From contig DAOQTX010000030.1 in assembly GCA_035340715.1 (NCBI GenBank), forward strand, positions 1-30,938: a DNA stretch of 30,938 nucleotides, written 5' to 3'. A program made the position numbers and the translations under genes. Below the pieces are notes generated by a model. It did no database searches and was not told the DNA's origin. It saw nothing but the letters and a program-made list of their open reading frames with translations. This stretch comes from DAOQTX01 sp035340715. GTDB lineage: Bacteria; Bacteroidota; Bacteroidia; AKYH767-A; OLB10. Position 1 is the first letter of the stretch. Each line of letters starts with the position of its first letter. Below are positions 15,523-24,583 of this stretch, piece by piece.

Positions 15523-18126
15523 ATGTCGCAACACCCTCTCAGCCAAAAAGACATAGAAAACGGAAAGGATCCCGCATTTGAGCATATTGAACAAATGATA
15601 AGGGAAGCCACTGAATTGCCTTGTGGTGAAAATAAATTAGCACGACTACTAAAAACTTTTACGCTCTCGAGAGAAATAGATTTTGTTGCAGGAATGGCTT
15701 TCAGTGCACTTGAAGCTGGTAAGTGCTATGTAGAAGATAAAAAATTGATTGAGGCACTCAATCAACTCAAAATGGCTGAAACATATTTTGGCCAAATAGC
15801 TCATTCAATTGGTTTGTATCAAACCTCTCAATGTTTGAGTCGATTGCATAAAGGCAGTTTGAACTTTGATTTTGCGTTAGATGAAGCTTACAAAGCTTTA
15901 CGTATTGCAGAAAAAGAATCGAATAAGATCTACCGAGCCGAAATACATTCAGAGATTGCTTCCATTTATATCAAGTTGGAAGAATATTCAAAAGGATTAG
16001 AGCATTACCAAATTTCACTTCAGCTCTATACAGAGTTAAACATCCAAAATGAAATAGCCTGGATGAACTTTAGAATTGGTACTTGCTATTTGCAAGGAGG
16101 AGAATTGGATGCAGCATTAAATCATCTTGAAATTGCCCGCAGTTATGCTCTGCAGGAAAACCAAGTGATCCTGAAACAATTTGTGACTTCTTCTTTGGCT
16201 GAATATTATATCAAAACCAAGAGATTTGAAAAAGCATTAGAGTTCTATACTATTGCTATTGATGCTGCCAGTGCAGGCAACAACCCACTAAATAAGGCTA
16301 GCCTTCTTTGCCAATTGGGTGAGCTTCATTTAATACGAAACGATTTACCCAAAGCGGATATATCATTGCAATCGGCTCTTAAAATTTGTTTAAGTGTAGA
16401 GGCGCAAACACCTACTCAGTTGGTGTATAAAAATCTTTCTGCACTTGCAGAGAAACAAAACAATCACGCATTAGCCTTAGAGCATTATCAGAAATATATT
16501 GAATTGTGTAAAGTCATCCAACAAGGAGAAATCAATCTTAAAATAAAAGGGATAGAGCTAAAATATGATATTGAGAAATTAATAAGAGATAAAAATCAAG
16601 CGGAAAAGAATTCCTACATCAAAGATCAGTTTTTGGCAGGAGTCAGTCACGAAATCCGAACGCCTCTACACGGCATCTTAGGTATGGCCAACTTATTGCT
16701 ACAAACCACAAAGAGTGCGGAAGAGATGGAGTTCATCAACACCATTAAACTCTCAGCTACAAATCTTATTCGCGTATTTGAAGATTTGTTTGATTTTGCT
16801 AAAATCAATTCAGGTGAAATTGAATTGAATGAAAAAGAGTTCAGCTTACAAGCTTTGCTTACGGATCAATTGTCTCGTCTGAATAAAATGATACACAGTA
16901 AGAATGTTAGAACCGTTTTGTCGGCCGATGAAAATATACCAGACATGCTGATTGGTGACGAAACACGCTTGCATACCATATTGAACAATATTTTGTTTTA
17001 CTGTGCAGAAAATAGCCGCAAAGGTACCATTCGAATAAAAGTTGATTTATTAAAAGTGTCCGATCAATTATTGCGATTGCGCTTCAACATTGATGATGAT
17101 GAAAGCAATATGCCGGAAGAAAGACGAAAATACCTCAGTGGTGAATTGAACGAAACGGAAATTAACTTCAATCACTTTTACGAAGGTCAAAGTATAGGAT
17201 TGGTGATTGTAAAGCAATTGATCGAATTACAAAAAGGCAATTGGACCATCAAAAAGAATGAGGGTTCAGGTACTCTGTTTTGTTTTGAGTTACCCTTTAA
17301 GTATAAATCCAATGATCTAATTCATACCGAAAGTGGCAATCAACAAGTCTTGGATCTGAATGATTTGTCAAAATTTAAATTGCTTTTGGTAGAAGACAAT
17401 AAACTAAATCAATTTTTAACGCAGAAAATTTTAAGTAAGTTAGGATTTAGTGTTGACTTGAGTGACGATGCCGCCCATGCCTTAGAATTGATTTCAAGAA
17501 GTGAATATCATACCGTGCTAATGGATGTAAACATGCCCGGTATCAACGGATATGAGCTAACCCAATTAATTCGAAAAACCGGAAACATAAATTCGGCTGT
17601 TCCGATTATTGCATTGACGGCCTACACATCTCCTGCAGAAAAAGAAAAAGCCATGGAAGCTGGTATGAACGACTATGTTACAAAACCTTATAGTCCAAAT
17701 GACCTTCTTTCGGCCATCTTAAAGCAATTAGGTCAGAAGTCAAACCGAGTTCAGACCGGCATAATCAATACCGATAACAAAACAATAGAAGAGGTGAACA
17801 AACATCTCAATGCTTTATTTAAAAATGATGCAAAGGATATAGAAGAGTTTATTAATATGTTGAACATTCAGTTACCATTACAATTGAATGCATTGCAGCA
17901 GTATATTCAGAAGCAAAATTGGGAAGCCGTTTATCTTGAGTCGCACAAAATAAAATCATCCATCAGAATATTAAATGTTAAGAATTTGGTTGATTTAATA
18001 TTATTGATTGAAACCGCATCAATGAGAAAAACGAATTGCGATCAGATTCCGGCACTTTTTGAAAAGCTGAACTTGGAAACAAGGTCACTTATCGCTTCTT
18101 TAATTATAAATAGAAACATCAATTAA
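15523..18126 (+). CDS. Soluble TPR hybrid histidine kinase with receiver and Hpt domains; ATP-binding domain degenerate
   Basis: An 867-residue signalling protein. Residues about 1-340 are TPR repeats, then a coiled coil, then the dimerisation helix FLAGVSHEIRTPLHGILG with phospho-acceptor His376. The following HATPase region is eroded: the N box reads ILNNILFYCAEN (486-497) with Tyr493 where the Mg-binding Asn should be, and G1 reads DDESNMP where DxGxG is expected; G2 is only partly kept (GQSIGL). The receiver is intact: LLLVEDN, phospho-acceptor Asp668 in LMDVNMPG, LTA and TKPY. A C-terminal Hpt domain has His808 in ESHKIKSS. No signal peptide or membrane segment is seen, so it is cytoplasmic and probably senses a protein partner through TPRs. 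Its end overlaps the convergent 7TM-HD gene by four bases. Confidence 0.9.
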   Translation: MSQHPLSQKDIENGKDPAFEHIEQMIREATELPCGENKLARLLKTFTLSREIDFVAGMAFSALEAGKCYVEDKKLIEALNQLKMAETYFGQIAHSIGLYQTSQCLSRLHKGSLNFDFALDEAYKALRIAEKESNKIYRAEIHSEIASIYIKLEEYSKGLEHYQISLQLYTELNIQNEIAWMNFRIGTCYLQGGELDAALNHLEIARSYALQENQVILKQFVTSSLAEYYIKTKRFEKALEFYTIAIDAASAGNNPLNKASLLCQLGELHLIRNDLPKADISLQSALKICLSVEAQTPTQLVYKNLSALAEKQNNHALALEHYQKYIELCKVIQQGEINLKIKGIELKYDIEKLIRDKNQAEKNSYIKDQFLAGVSHEIRTPLHGILGMANLLLQTTKSAEEMEFINTIKLSATNLIRVFEDLFDFAKINSGEIELNEKEFSLQALLTDQLSRLNKMIHSKNVRTVLSADENIPDMLIGDETRLHTILNNILFYCAENSRKGTIRIKVDLLKVSDQLLRLRFNIDDDESNMPEERRKYLSGELNETEINFNHFYEGQSIGLVIVKQLIELQKGNWTIKKNEGSGTLFCFELPFKYKSNDLIHTESGNQQVLDLNDLSKFKLLLVEDNKLNQFLTQKILSKLGFSVDLSDDAAHALELISRSEYHTVLMDVNMPGINGYELTQLIRKTGNINSAVPIIALTAYTSPAEKEKAMEAGMNDYVTKPYSPNDLLSAILKQLGQKSNRVQTGIINTDNKTIEEVNKHLNALFKNDAKDIEEFINMLNIQLPLQLNALQQYIQKQNWEAVYLESHKIKSSIRILNVKNLVDLILLIETASMRKTNCDQIPALFEKLNLETRSLIASLIINRNIN

Positions 18127-20177
18127 GCAGGATACTGGATGCGAGTATGGTAAATGCTTTGCAACTTTTTCCTGAATATATTCTTAATCGTTGTGATGTC
18201 TTTGTAAGTAATGTCACAATTTTCAAATTGATTCTGAACAATCATTCCTTCCAAAACACTTTCTACCAATTGAGCAATACTTTCGGCATCGTGTTGTCGC
18301 AAACTTCTTGAAGCCGCTTCAACCGAATCGGCCATCATGAGTACAGCCGTTTCTTTGCTATATGGTTTTGGCCCTTTATATCGAAAATCATCTGTGTTTG
18401 GCATTTCTTCAGGAAAGTTCTTTAAAAAAGATTGATAGAAGTATTGAACCATTGTTGTTCCGTGATGTGTTCGGATAAAATCAATCACCTGATCGGGTAA
18501 GCCTTCTTTTCGAGCAAGTTCAATTCCTTTTATCACATGACTGATGATGATTCGTGCACTTTCATCAAAACTAAGTTCATCATGTGGATTAATTTGAGTT
18601 CCTTGATTTTCGATGAAGTACTGTGGCATTTCCAATTTTCCTATATCGTGATATAATGCTCCTACCCTCACCAATAACTGCTGCCCTCCAATGGCATGCA
18701 CAGCGGCCTCGGCAAGATTGGCAACTTGAAGTGAATGGTGAAATGTTCCAGGCGCTTTTATGCTCAACTTTTGCAAAAGCGGATTATTTGGATCGTTAAG
18801 CTCCATCAACTTCACATCAGAAACCAAACCGAATATTTTTTCATAGGCAAATATCAATGGATAGCTCAGCAATGTGAGCAAAGCACTTGAACCTAACCAT
18901 ACGATATTCATGAAATCAATCTTATTGATATTCCCTACATAGAGTATGGATTGTGCGGCATAGCAAAGTATATAGGTAATAAAAATGAGTATGGCTGAGA
19001 AAAATATTTGTCCACGGTGACGCAGATTTACAATGGTAAAAATAGCAACCATTCCCGTGATGATATTGGAATAAACAAAATCGAATGCATTTGGAGCAAT
19101 CATACCAAGTATAAGCGAAGTAACAACGATAGAGAAAAGTGCAATACGTGTATCGAAAAAAGCGCGTATAATAATGGGCAATATGCATACCGGCACTACC
19201 AGTGCATTAATATGTTTGCTTTTAATGGCAAGAGAATAAATCGCTATTACAAAAACAATGCTGACTAAGATCATGAGCAATTTTCTACTGCTGAAGAAAA
19301 CATCGCTTCGAAACAGAAACAAGAATACCATGAATATTCCTATAGCAATACTTACCATAAGTAAATAACCACCAAACAATTGATAATTTGAGCGTTGATT
19401 TTGATGGCCGGATTGAATGTGATAAAAATATGAGTTGAGCCACTGTGACTTAACATCATCAACAGTCTCTCCTTTCTTTATAATCAATGAACCCACAGGA
19501 AGCACTCCTAGCGTTAAATTAATCGATTGAATTTGATGATTGAGAAAACGTTCACTCAGGTTTTGATTATAGATAATATTGCTTTCGATGACAGATTCGA
19601 TTGTACTTTGCATTAAAGCCGATCCAAAATCAATCTGCGAAGGCATTGAAGTCCATTGTCCTGAAACGATAGAATAAAACTCATTGGGTTGGGCTATTCG
19701 ATATTTTTTTTGATCGAATAGGGCAATGTTCTTTTGCTCACTCTTCTCGCTTTGAGCACTTAGTTGTAAAACACCAACTTGATAAATTCTATCAATGATG
19801 GAATCTCCTTGAAGTATAAATCGCTCAATGTCAATTTGAAAATTAATGCTATCCGTTCCCGATTGCAGTCGCTTGGCGTGATGTATAAAATTTTCTTTTA
19901 CACGTACTACCACACTATTCTGAATCGTATAACACAATGGGGTATTCTTACGAATAGCATCGGTTTCTTCAGCAATCTCTATTTCACTTTTCCGTATAGT
20001 AATGTCTTGAGGAGAATACAAATCGTCATACATCCATATTTTATTCTCACTGAATTGTAAAATAGGACTGATATTCCTCGGTAGTAAAAAAGTAATAAGC
20101 ACAATACTGAGTACAATCAATATTCCACGAAACACATGATCGTGCTGATTACTTATGATGATAAATGCTTTTCTCAT
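18123..20177 (-). CDS. 7TM-HD domain protein, PgpH-like cyclic-di-AMP phosphodiesterase
   Basis: A 684-residue inner-membrane protein. A first transmembrane segment (IVLSIVLITFLLP, about 21-33) precedes an extracytoplasmic domain of some 230 residues, then several transmembrane helices (about 265-460), then a cytoplasmic HD domain. The HD motifs are FHHSLQVANLAEAA, RVGALYHDIGKLEMPQYF with the HD pair near 510, ENQ, IISHVIKGIELARKEGLP, and IRTHHGTT. This order matches the 7TMR-HD family whose member PgpH hydrolyses c-di-AMP to pApA. The activity is inferred from the family. A near-perfect promoter lies upstream. The stop overlaps the convergent kinase gene. Confidence 0.92.
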   Translation of the reverse strand: MRKAFIIISNQHDHVFRGILIVLSIVLITFLLPRNISPILQFSENKIWMYDDLYSPQDITIRKSEIEIAEETDAIRKNTPLCYTIQNSVVVRVKENFIHHAKRLQSGTDSINFQIDIERFILQGDSIIDRIYQVGVLQLSAQSEKSEQKNIALFDQKKYRIAQPNEFYSIVSGQWTSMPSQIDFGSALMQSTIESVIESNIIYNQNLSERFLNHQIQSINLTLGVLPVGSLIIKKGETVDDVKSQWLNSYFYHIQSGHQNQRSNYQLFGGYLLMVSIAIGIFMVFLFLFRSDVFFSSRKLLMILVSIVFVIAIYSLAIKSKHINALVVPVCILPIIIRAFFDTRIALFSIVVTSLILGMIAPNAFDFVYSNIITGMVAIFTIVNLRHRGQIFFSAILIFITYILCYAAQSILYVGNINKIDFMNIVWLGSSALLTLLSYPLIFAYEKIFGLVSDVKLMELNDPNNPLLQKLSIKAPGTFHHSLQVANLAEAAVHAIGGQQLLVRVGALYHDIGKLEMPQYFIENQGTQINPHDELSFDESARIIISHVIKGIELARKEGLPDQVIDFIRTHHGTTMVQYFYQSFLKNFPEEMPNTDDFRYKGPKPYSKETAVLMMADSVEAASRSLRQHDAESIAQLVESVLEGMIVQNQFENCDITYKDITTIKNIFRKKLQSIYHTRIQYPA

Positions 20178-20190
20178 AACTGCCGATCAG

Positions 20191-20219
20191 CAAATGTAAA
20201 TTCTTTTGAACGTTATCAA
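20191..20219 (-). promoter_or_regulatory. Promoter of the 7TM-HD gene
   Basis: On the minus strand TTG (20217-20219), 18 bases, then TACATTTG (20191-20198) fits TTG-N17..23-TAnnTTTG exactly; it is 13 bases upstream of the ATG. Confidence 0.75.
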
Positions 20220-20265
20220 TTGATATCCAAGCCCCTGCTGAACGAATTTATACACGAAGTCTGTT

Positions 20266-20275
20266 AAATAAAAAA
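20266..20275 (-). terminator. Probable 3' T-tract terminating RNase P RNA
   Basis: Directly after the P1 helix the minus strand reads TTTTTTATTT, so the closing P1 stem plus this tract could act as the intrinsic terminator. Confidence 0.45.
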
Positions 20276-20678
20276 GTGCAAACCATAAGCCGGGTTCTGT
20301 GCAGTTTATTTCACGAAGAAACAAACTGATCTGTCATTTATCTGCGATGTGTGTCGCCACACACCTGAATCAGTCTACCCTCTCAGCTATTGTCGAAACA
20401 AAGCAATACGAGCCGCATTGAAATACCTTTAGGTATTTGCTGAGTTTATTTGACCTTTCAGCCCATAAGGTTTACCTCTCAAAGCAGTTGCCTACCCGAG
20501 CGTGAGCTCTTACCTCACGATTTCACCCTTACCAAACTGCTAGCAGCATGGCGGTATCCTTTCTGTGGCACTTTCTGTCCTCGCCTTAGCAAGGCCCTCC
20601 TGTTAGGAGGTATGGCGCTCTGTGCTGCCCGGACTTTCCTCCCATTGCATTTAAAATGAGCGACAGATTGGTTTGCAC
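20276..20678 (-). ncRNA. rnpB: RNase P RNA (type A)
   Basis: The catalytic RNA of RNase P, which matures tRNA 5' ends. On the minus strand the conserved 5' P4 region GAGGAAAGTCCGGGC is seen near the start (about 20629-20643), the GGTGAAA and GTGAGGTAAGAGCTCAC core in the middle, and the 3' P4 strand ACAGAACCCGGCTTAT at the end (about 20287-20302). The ends are set by a ten-base P1 helix joining 20276-20285 with 20669-20678. Length is about 403 bases. A hairpin AAATACC-TAAA-GGTATTT is one of the variable stems. The promoter reaches into the end of the downstream-lying amidotransferase gene. Confidence 0.97.
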
Positions 20679-20683
20679 CAATG

Positions 20684-20711
20684 CAAAGATAGACTTTTGT
20701 ACGATTACCAA
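20684..20711 (-). promoter_or_regulatory. Promoter of rnpB
   Basis: The minus strand has TTG (20709-20711), 17 bases, then TATCTTTG (20684-20691), an exact consensus. The element ends five bases before the predicted RNA 5' end. The TTG lies within the last codons of the TrpG/PabA gene. Confidence 0.85.
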
Positions 20712-21277
20712 TTCAACCAGTTTTGCAGCAACTGTTTTCCATGATCGGTCATGACGGACTCTGGATGAAACTGAACACCAGCAATTTTATATTTCCGATG
20801 CGCAAACATCATTAATTCGCCATCTAAATCCCAAGCCAATGGTTCTATAAAATCTGGAAGCGACTTTGAATCCACTACCCATGAATGATATCGACCACAT
20901 AAAAATTCATAAGGGAGATTTTGAGCCAAAGCATGATCGGTATTCGATATTTGAGTAAGCTTGGCTACCCCATGTTGAACGCTTTGCAAGCGGTTTAAAT
21001 CAGCTCCAAAATATTGCGCCAATGCCTGATGACCTAAGCACACGCCAAGTATCTTTTTAGTTTTATGAAAATGATCAATCAATTGCAGCATAAGACCACT
21101 GTCTTGAGGCAATCCGGGACCGGGAGATAAAATAATGGTGTCAAAAGAATCTACTGTTGAAAGTTCAAATTGATTGTTTCGCCATACTACAGGTTTTTGA
21201 TCAGTCAATTCATGAATATAATGTTCAAGATTGAATGTAAAACTATCGTAATTATCTATGATTAAAACGGGCGCCAT
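20705..21277 (-). CDS. trpG/pabA: Anthranilate / aminodeoxychorismate synthase component II (glutamine amidotransferase)
   Basis: A 190-residue class I glutamine amidotransferase that provides ammonia to chorismate-using synthases. The start LIIDNYDSFTFNL (5-17) is diagnostic for TrpG/PabA. The catalytic triad is Cys80 in GVCLGHQ, His171 and Glu173 in FHPES; SPGPG (51-55) forms the oxyanion region and GRYHSW (128-133) is present. No TrpE/PabB partner lies in the window, so tryptophan and folate roles cannot be separated; single genes of this kind often serve both. Cytoplasmic. It carries a -7 element upstream and is followed at once by rnpB in the same direction. Confidence 0.93.
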   Translation of the reverse strand: MAPVLIIDNYDSFTFNLEHYIHELTDQKPVVWRNNQFELSTVDSFDTIILSPGPGLPQDSGLMLQLIDHFHKTKKILGVCLGHQALAQYFGADLNRLQSVQHGVAKLTQISNTDHALAQNLPYEFLCGRYHSWVVDSKSLPDFIEPLAWDLDGELMMFAHRKYKIAGVQFHPESVMTDHGKQLLQNWLNW

Positions 21278-21285
21278 GTGAACGA

Positions 21286-21293
21286 CAAAAGTA
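21286..21293 (-). promoter_or_regulatory. Possible -7 element of the trpG/pabA gene
   Basis: Minus-strand TACTTTTG matches TAnnTTTG and lies eight bases before the ATG. No TTG at the -33 distance. Confidence 0.5.
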
Positions 21294-21383
21294 GAAAACA
21301 GAAGAACATTATGTTAAAATTATTGTCCTTAATAACAAGTTAAAGAATATAGTTTCATATTGAAACGATACAGCAACTTATTC

Positions 21384-21417
21384 AAAAAAAATCCCTGCCG
21401 CAGATTTTACGGCAAGG
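21384..21417 (-). terminator. Rho-independent terminator of dnaK
   Basis: On the minus strand CCTTGCCG and CGGCAGGG form an eight-base stem with one wobble around a nine-base loop, followed by ATTTTTTTTG. It lies 24 bases after the dnaK stop. Confidence 0.88.
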
Positions 21418-21441
21418 ATATACAACTCTAGAATTTTATAA

Positions 21442-23364
21442 TTATTTCTCTTTTACTTCTTCATAATCAACATCGGTAACGGTGTCTCCTCCACCCTGTT
21501 CTGCACCATTATTTTGTGCTTCCTCGCTTGGAGCAGCGTTTTCGCTTTGTGCCTGCTGTGTGGCATTGTACATGTCTTGAGATGCCGCTTGCCAAGCGGT
21601 GTTCAATTCATTCATTGCACCCTCCATAGCAGTAAGATCTTGATTTTGATGAGCAGTTTTAAGTGCACTCAGAGCATTTTCGATGCTGGTCTTTTTATCA
21701 GCCGGAATCTTATCACCGTATTCTTTCAACTGTTTTTCAGAGGTGAATATCAGCGTATCAGCCGCATTCAACTTATCTGCTTTCTCACGTATTTCTTTAT
21801 CGGTGCTGGCATTGGCTTCAGCTTCTTCTTTCATACGTTTGATTTCTTCATCAGTCAATCCTGATGACGCTTCGATACGAATGTTTTGAGATTTTCCGGT
21901 GGCTTTATCTTTGGCTGCTACCTGCAAAATACCATTGGCATCAATGTCAAATGTTACCTCTACTTGAGGAATTCCACGTGGCGCTGGTGGTATTCCATCC
22001 AAGTGAAAACGTCCGATGGTTCGGTTATCCTTTGCCATGGGTCGCTCACCTTGTAATACATGAATTTCAACGGATGGTTGATTATCGCTAGCCGTACTAA
22101 ACACTTCACTTTTCTTAGTTGGAATAGTAGTATTCGATTCTATCAATCGTGTGAATACACCTCCCATAGTTTCAATTCCTAACGAAAGTGGTGTTACGTC
22201 AAGCAACAATACATCTTTCACTTCACCTGTAAGTACTGCACCCTGTATGGCGGCACCAACAGCAACCACTTCATCGGGGTTCACTCCTTTGCTCGGCTTG
22301 CGTCCAAAAAACTTCTCAACCAACTCCTGAATAGCAGGAATACGAGTGGATCCACCAACTAATATTACTTCGTTGATATCCGATGGCTGCATCTTGGCAT
22401 CTGCCAATGCCTTTTTACAAGGCTCTAAAGTGGCTTGAATTAATTTATCAGCCAATTGCTCAAATTTTGCACGGGTAAGCGATTTTACCAAGTGTTTAGG
22501 TATTCCATCTACCGGCATAATATATGGCAAGTTAATTTCTGCTGTTGTACTGCTCGATAATTCAATCTTTGCTTTTTCAGCAGCTTCTTTTAGTCTTTGC
22601 ATTGCCATTGGATCTTTTCTTAGATCTATTCCTTCGTCTGCTTTGAATTCTTCAGCCAACCAATCGATGATGACTTGATCGAAATCGTCACCTCCCAAGT
22701 GCGTATCACCGTTAGTAGATTTTACTTCAAACACTCCATCACCCAATTCAAGAATGGAAATATCAAAGGTACCTCCCCCTAAATCGAAGACAGCTACTTT
22801 AGTATCGGTCATCTTTTTATCCAATCCGTAACTCAATGCTGCTGCAGTTGGTTCATTTATGATTCTCAGCACTTTAAGTCCGGCTATCTCACCTGCTTCT
22901 TTAGTTGCTTGGCGTTGCGAGTCGTTAAAATATGCAGGTACAGTAACCACTGCCTCTGTAACTTCATGACCTAAATAATCTTCCGCAGTCTTCTTCATTT
23001 TCTGAAGCACCATAGCCGATATTTCTTGTGGGGTGTATTTTCTATCGTCAATCTGTACGCGTGGCGTATTGTTTTCACCTTTTACCACTTTATAAGGCAC
23101 TCTTCCTAATTCTCTGCTGATCTCATCGAAAGAATGACCCATAAAACGCTTGATCGAATAGATAGTGTTTACCGGATTGGTGATGGCTTGCCTTTTGGCA
23201 GGATCGCCCACTTTGCGCTCGCCATCTTTAATGAATGCTACAATTGAAGGAGTGGTTCTTCTTCCCTCACTATTTGGGATTACAACCGGCTCGTTTCCTT
23301 CCATCACTGCTACGCAGGAATTTGTTGTTCCTAAGTCAATTCCAATTACTTTTCTGTTTGCCAT
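21442..23364 (-). CDS. dnaK: Molecular chaperone DnaK (Hsp70)
   Basis: The 640-residue ATP-driven chaperone that binds unfolded peptide segments with DnaJ and GrpE. The N-terminal ATPase domain starts with IGIDLGTTNSCVAVMEG, then AVVTVPAYFNDSQRQATK, IINEPTAAALSYG, FDLGGGTFDISIL and LVGGSTRIPAIQ; the linker and substrate-binding domain begin at DVLLLDVTPLSLGIE. The helical lid and a glutamine/glycine-rich tail end in DTVTDVDYEEVKEK. Length is normal. No dnaJ or grpE gene is adjacent, and the gene is followed by its own terminator, so it is probably transcribed alone. I found no CIRCE inverted repeat upstream; the region 23365-23514 has only a near-consensus CATCTTTG. Confidence 0.98.
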   Translation of the reverse strand: MANRKVIGIDLGTTNSCVAVMEGNEPVVIPNSEGRRTTPSIVAFIKDGERKVGDPAKRQAITNPVNTIYSIKRFMGHSFDEISRELGRVPYKVVKGENNTPRVQIDDRKYTPQEISAMVLQKMKKTAEDYLGHEVTEAVVTVPAYFNDSQRQATKEAGEIAGLKVLRIINEPTAAALSYGLDKKMTDTKVAVFDLGGGTFDISILELGDGVFEVKSTNGDTHLGGDDFDQVIIDWLAEEFKADEGIDLRKDPMAMQRLKEAAEKAKIELSSSTTAEINLPYIMPVDGIPKHLVKSLTRAKFEQLADKLIQATLEPCKKALADAKMQPSDINEVILVGGSTRIPAIQELVEKFFGRKPSKGVNPDEVVAVGAAIQGAVLTGEVKDVLLLDVTPLSLGIETMGGVFTRLIESNTTIPTKKSEVFSTASDNQPSVEIHVLQGERPMAKDNRTIGRFHLDGIPPAPRGIPQVEVTFDIDANGILQVAAKDKATGKSQNIRIEASSGLTDEEIKRMKEEAEANASTDKEIREKADKLNAADTLIFTSEKQLKEYGDKIPADKKTSIENALSALKTAHQNQDLTAMEGAMNELNTAWQAASQDMYNATQQAQSENAAPSEEAQNNGAEQGGGDTVTDVDYEEVKEK

Positions 23365-23514
23365 ATGTTTAAAATGTTATTTGTTTTTAAATTTTCGCTT
23401 AGCAAATGTCAAAGATGCTGCCAATTGAAAAAAGAAGTACTAATTGTCAATTTTGATTAAAAACGAAGACATACGCTGCCATAAATATGACAAAAAGACA
23501 CCTGATTTTTCTTT

Positions 23515-24501
23515 TTACAAGAAGTTCAAATCCTTTGTAAATCGACCGAATCGGAGCGAATCTAAAGCAACAGGGTCAAGCTCTTTTTGGAAAACGGTAT
23601 GTATTAATCTGCTCGAAAACATACCTACCCCATTGTCGATATTTGAAAATACCGGAATATGATTGGTAATGGTTAAACTAGGTTGGTTAACTTGAAGAAA
23701 AGTATATAAAGTAGGATGTGCGGCAGTGAAAATAAAATCAAGCTTGCCAACTTCACGTGTCTTATTCTGATTTGCAGCAACTTTAGATGCTACGAACTTA
23801 TAAAATGCATTTGCATCCACCAATACTGTTCTCAGCTCGCTCACTTGATCATCAATTACTGTAAAATTATTAAATACCCAATCGATTGAATGATTGGTAA
23901 AACTGCCACTAGGAATATCTTGTTCCTCATAAGAAAAACGAATGGTCAGGTTATACTCTTTACCGTTAATGGCCGTTTCAAAGCGCACATTATAAGGACT
24001 GTTCTCGCGCAATGGTATTTTGATGGACGGATTTTGAGAGGGTGCTTGAACTTTTATTTCCTTAACAATATTAGTGCTGGAAGAAAAAGTCTTAGCCGTC
24101 TTAGGATTGAATATATGCATAGTATAAGTAGCCTCTTTATCAATTGCAAACGGTACAGGGTTCTTATATAAGTAGTTTGGTTGTGAAGCAAAGAGTCCGC
24201 TGTCTTTGGGTTGAGCTAAAGTTTTGAGAAATGGAATGGTATCGAGTGCGACATTATTCTTTACACGAATCAAACTTACTTGTAATGTGTCAAAATAGTT
24301 TGAGTCCGGATTGGCTGCCATAAGCAATGCATCTCCTTCGCCCAGAAAAGCTTTGTTTATTCGAATGGATTGGGTGCTATCGTTGGCATTCAACAAACTG
24401 TACACCACTGCAGTTTCTTCATAAGGTCCGATAATATCGATATCATCCGAACAAGAAACCAACATTGAAGTCGCAAACAAAAGCAGGGCTATTTTTTTCA
24501 T
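23515..24501 (-). CDS. Probable surface lipoprotein of unknown function
   Basis: A 328-residue lipoprotein. The signal MKKIALLLFATSMLVSC has the lipobox L-V-S-C with the acylated cysteine at 17. The next residues, S-D-D-I-D, resemble the acidic lipoprotein export signal described in Bacteroidota (of the S-D-D-F-E kind in Flavobacterium), so it is probably carried to the outer face of the outer membrane. Then comes YEETAVVYSLLNANDSTQSI and RINKAFLGEGDAL, a start I associate with a widespread Bacteroidota lipoprotein group possibly related to DUF4249; that family call is weak. The rest is beta-rich. It has a possible promoter element just upstream and no obvious functional partner. Confidence 0.75.
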   Translation of the reverse strand: MKKIALLLFATSMLVSCSDDIDIIGPYEETAVVYSLLNANDSTQSIRINKAFLGEGDALLMAANPDSNYFDTLQVSLIRVKNNVALDTIPFLKTLAQPKDSGLFASQPNYLYKNPVPFAIDKEATYTMHIFNPKTAKTFSSSTNIVKEIKVQAPSQNPSIKIPLRENSPYNVRFETAINGKEYNLTIRFSYEEQDIPSGSFTNHSIDWVFNNFTVIDDQVSELRTVLVDANAFYKFVASKVAANQNKTREVGKLDFIFTAAHPTLYTFLQVNQPSLTITNHIPVFSNIDNGVGMFSSRLIHTVFQKELDPVALDSLRFGRFTKDLNFL

Positions 24502-24506
24502 GGCGC

Positions 24507-24514
24507 CAAAAATA
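24507..24514 (-). promoter_or_regulatory. Possible -7 element of the lipoprotein gene
   Basis: Minus-strand TATTTTTG matches TAnnTTTG and ends five bases before the ATG, which would make the leader almost absent. No TTG seen at -33. Confidence 0.4.
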
Positions 24515-24583
24515 AGGATTTATCTCAGGTATCCACATCCCTCTTTATTTAATGCCATTATTTATAAAAGAATGACACAAGCA

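Noticed and set aside
20450..20659. 69-codon plus-strand frame
   Set aside because: Lies wholly inside the RNase P RNA on the opposite strand.
23365..23514. CIRCE heat-shock operator before dnaK
   Set aside because: No nine-base inverted repeat with the CIRCE sequence or spacing is found.
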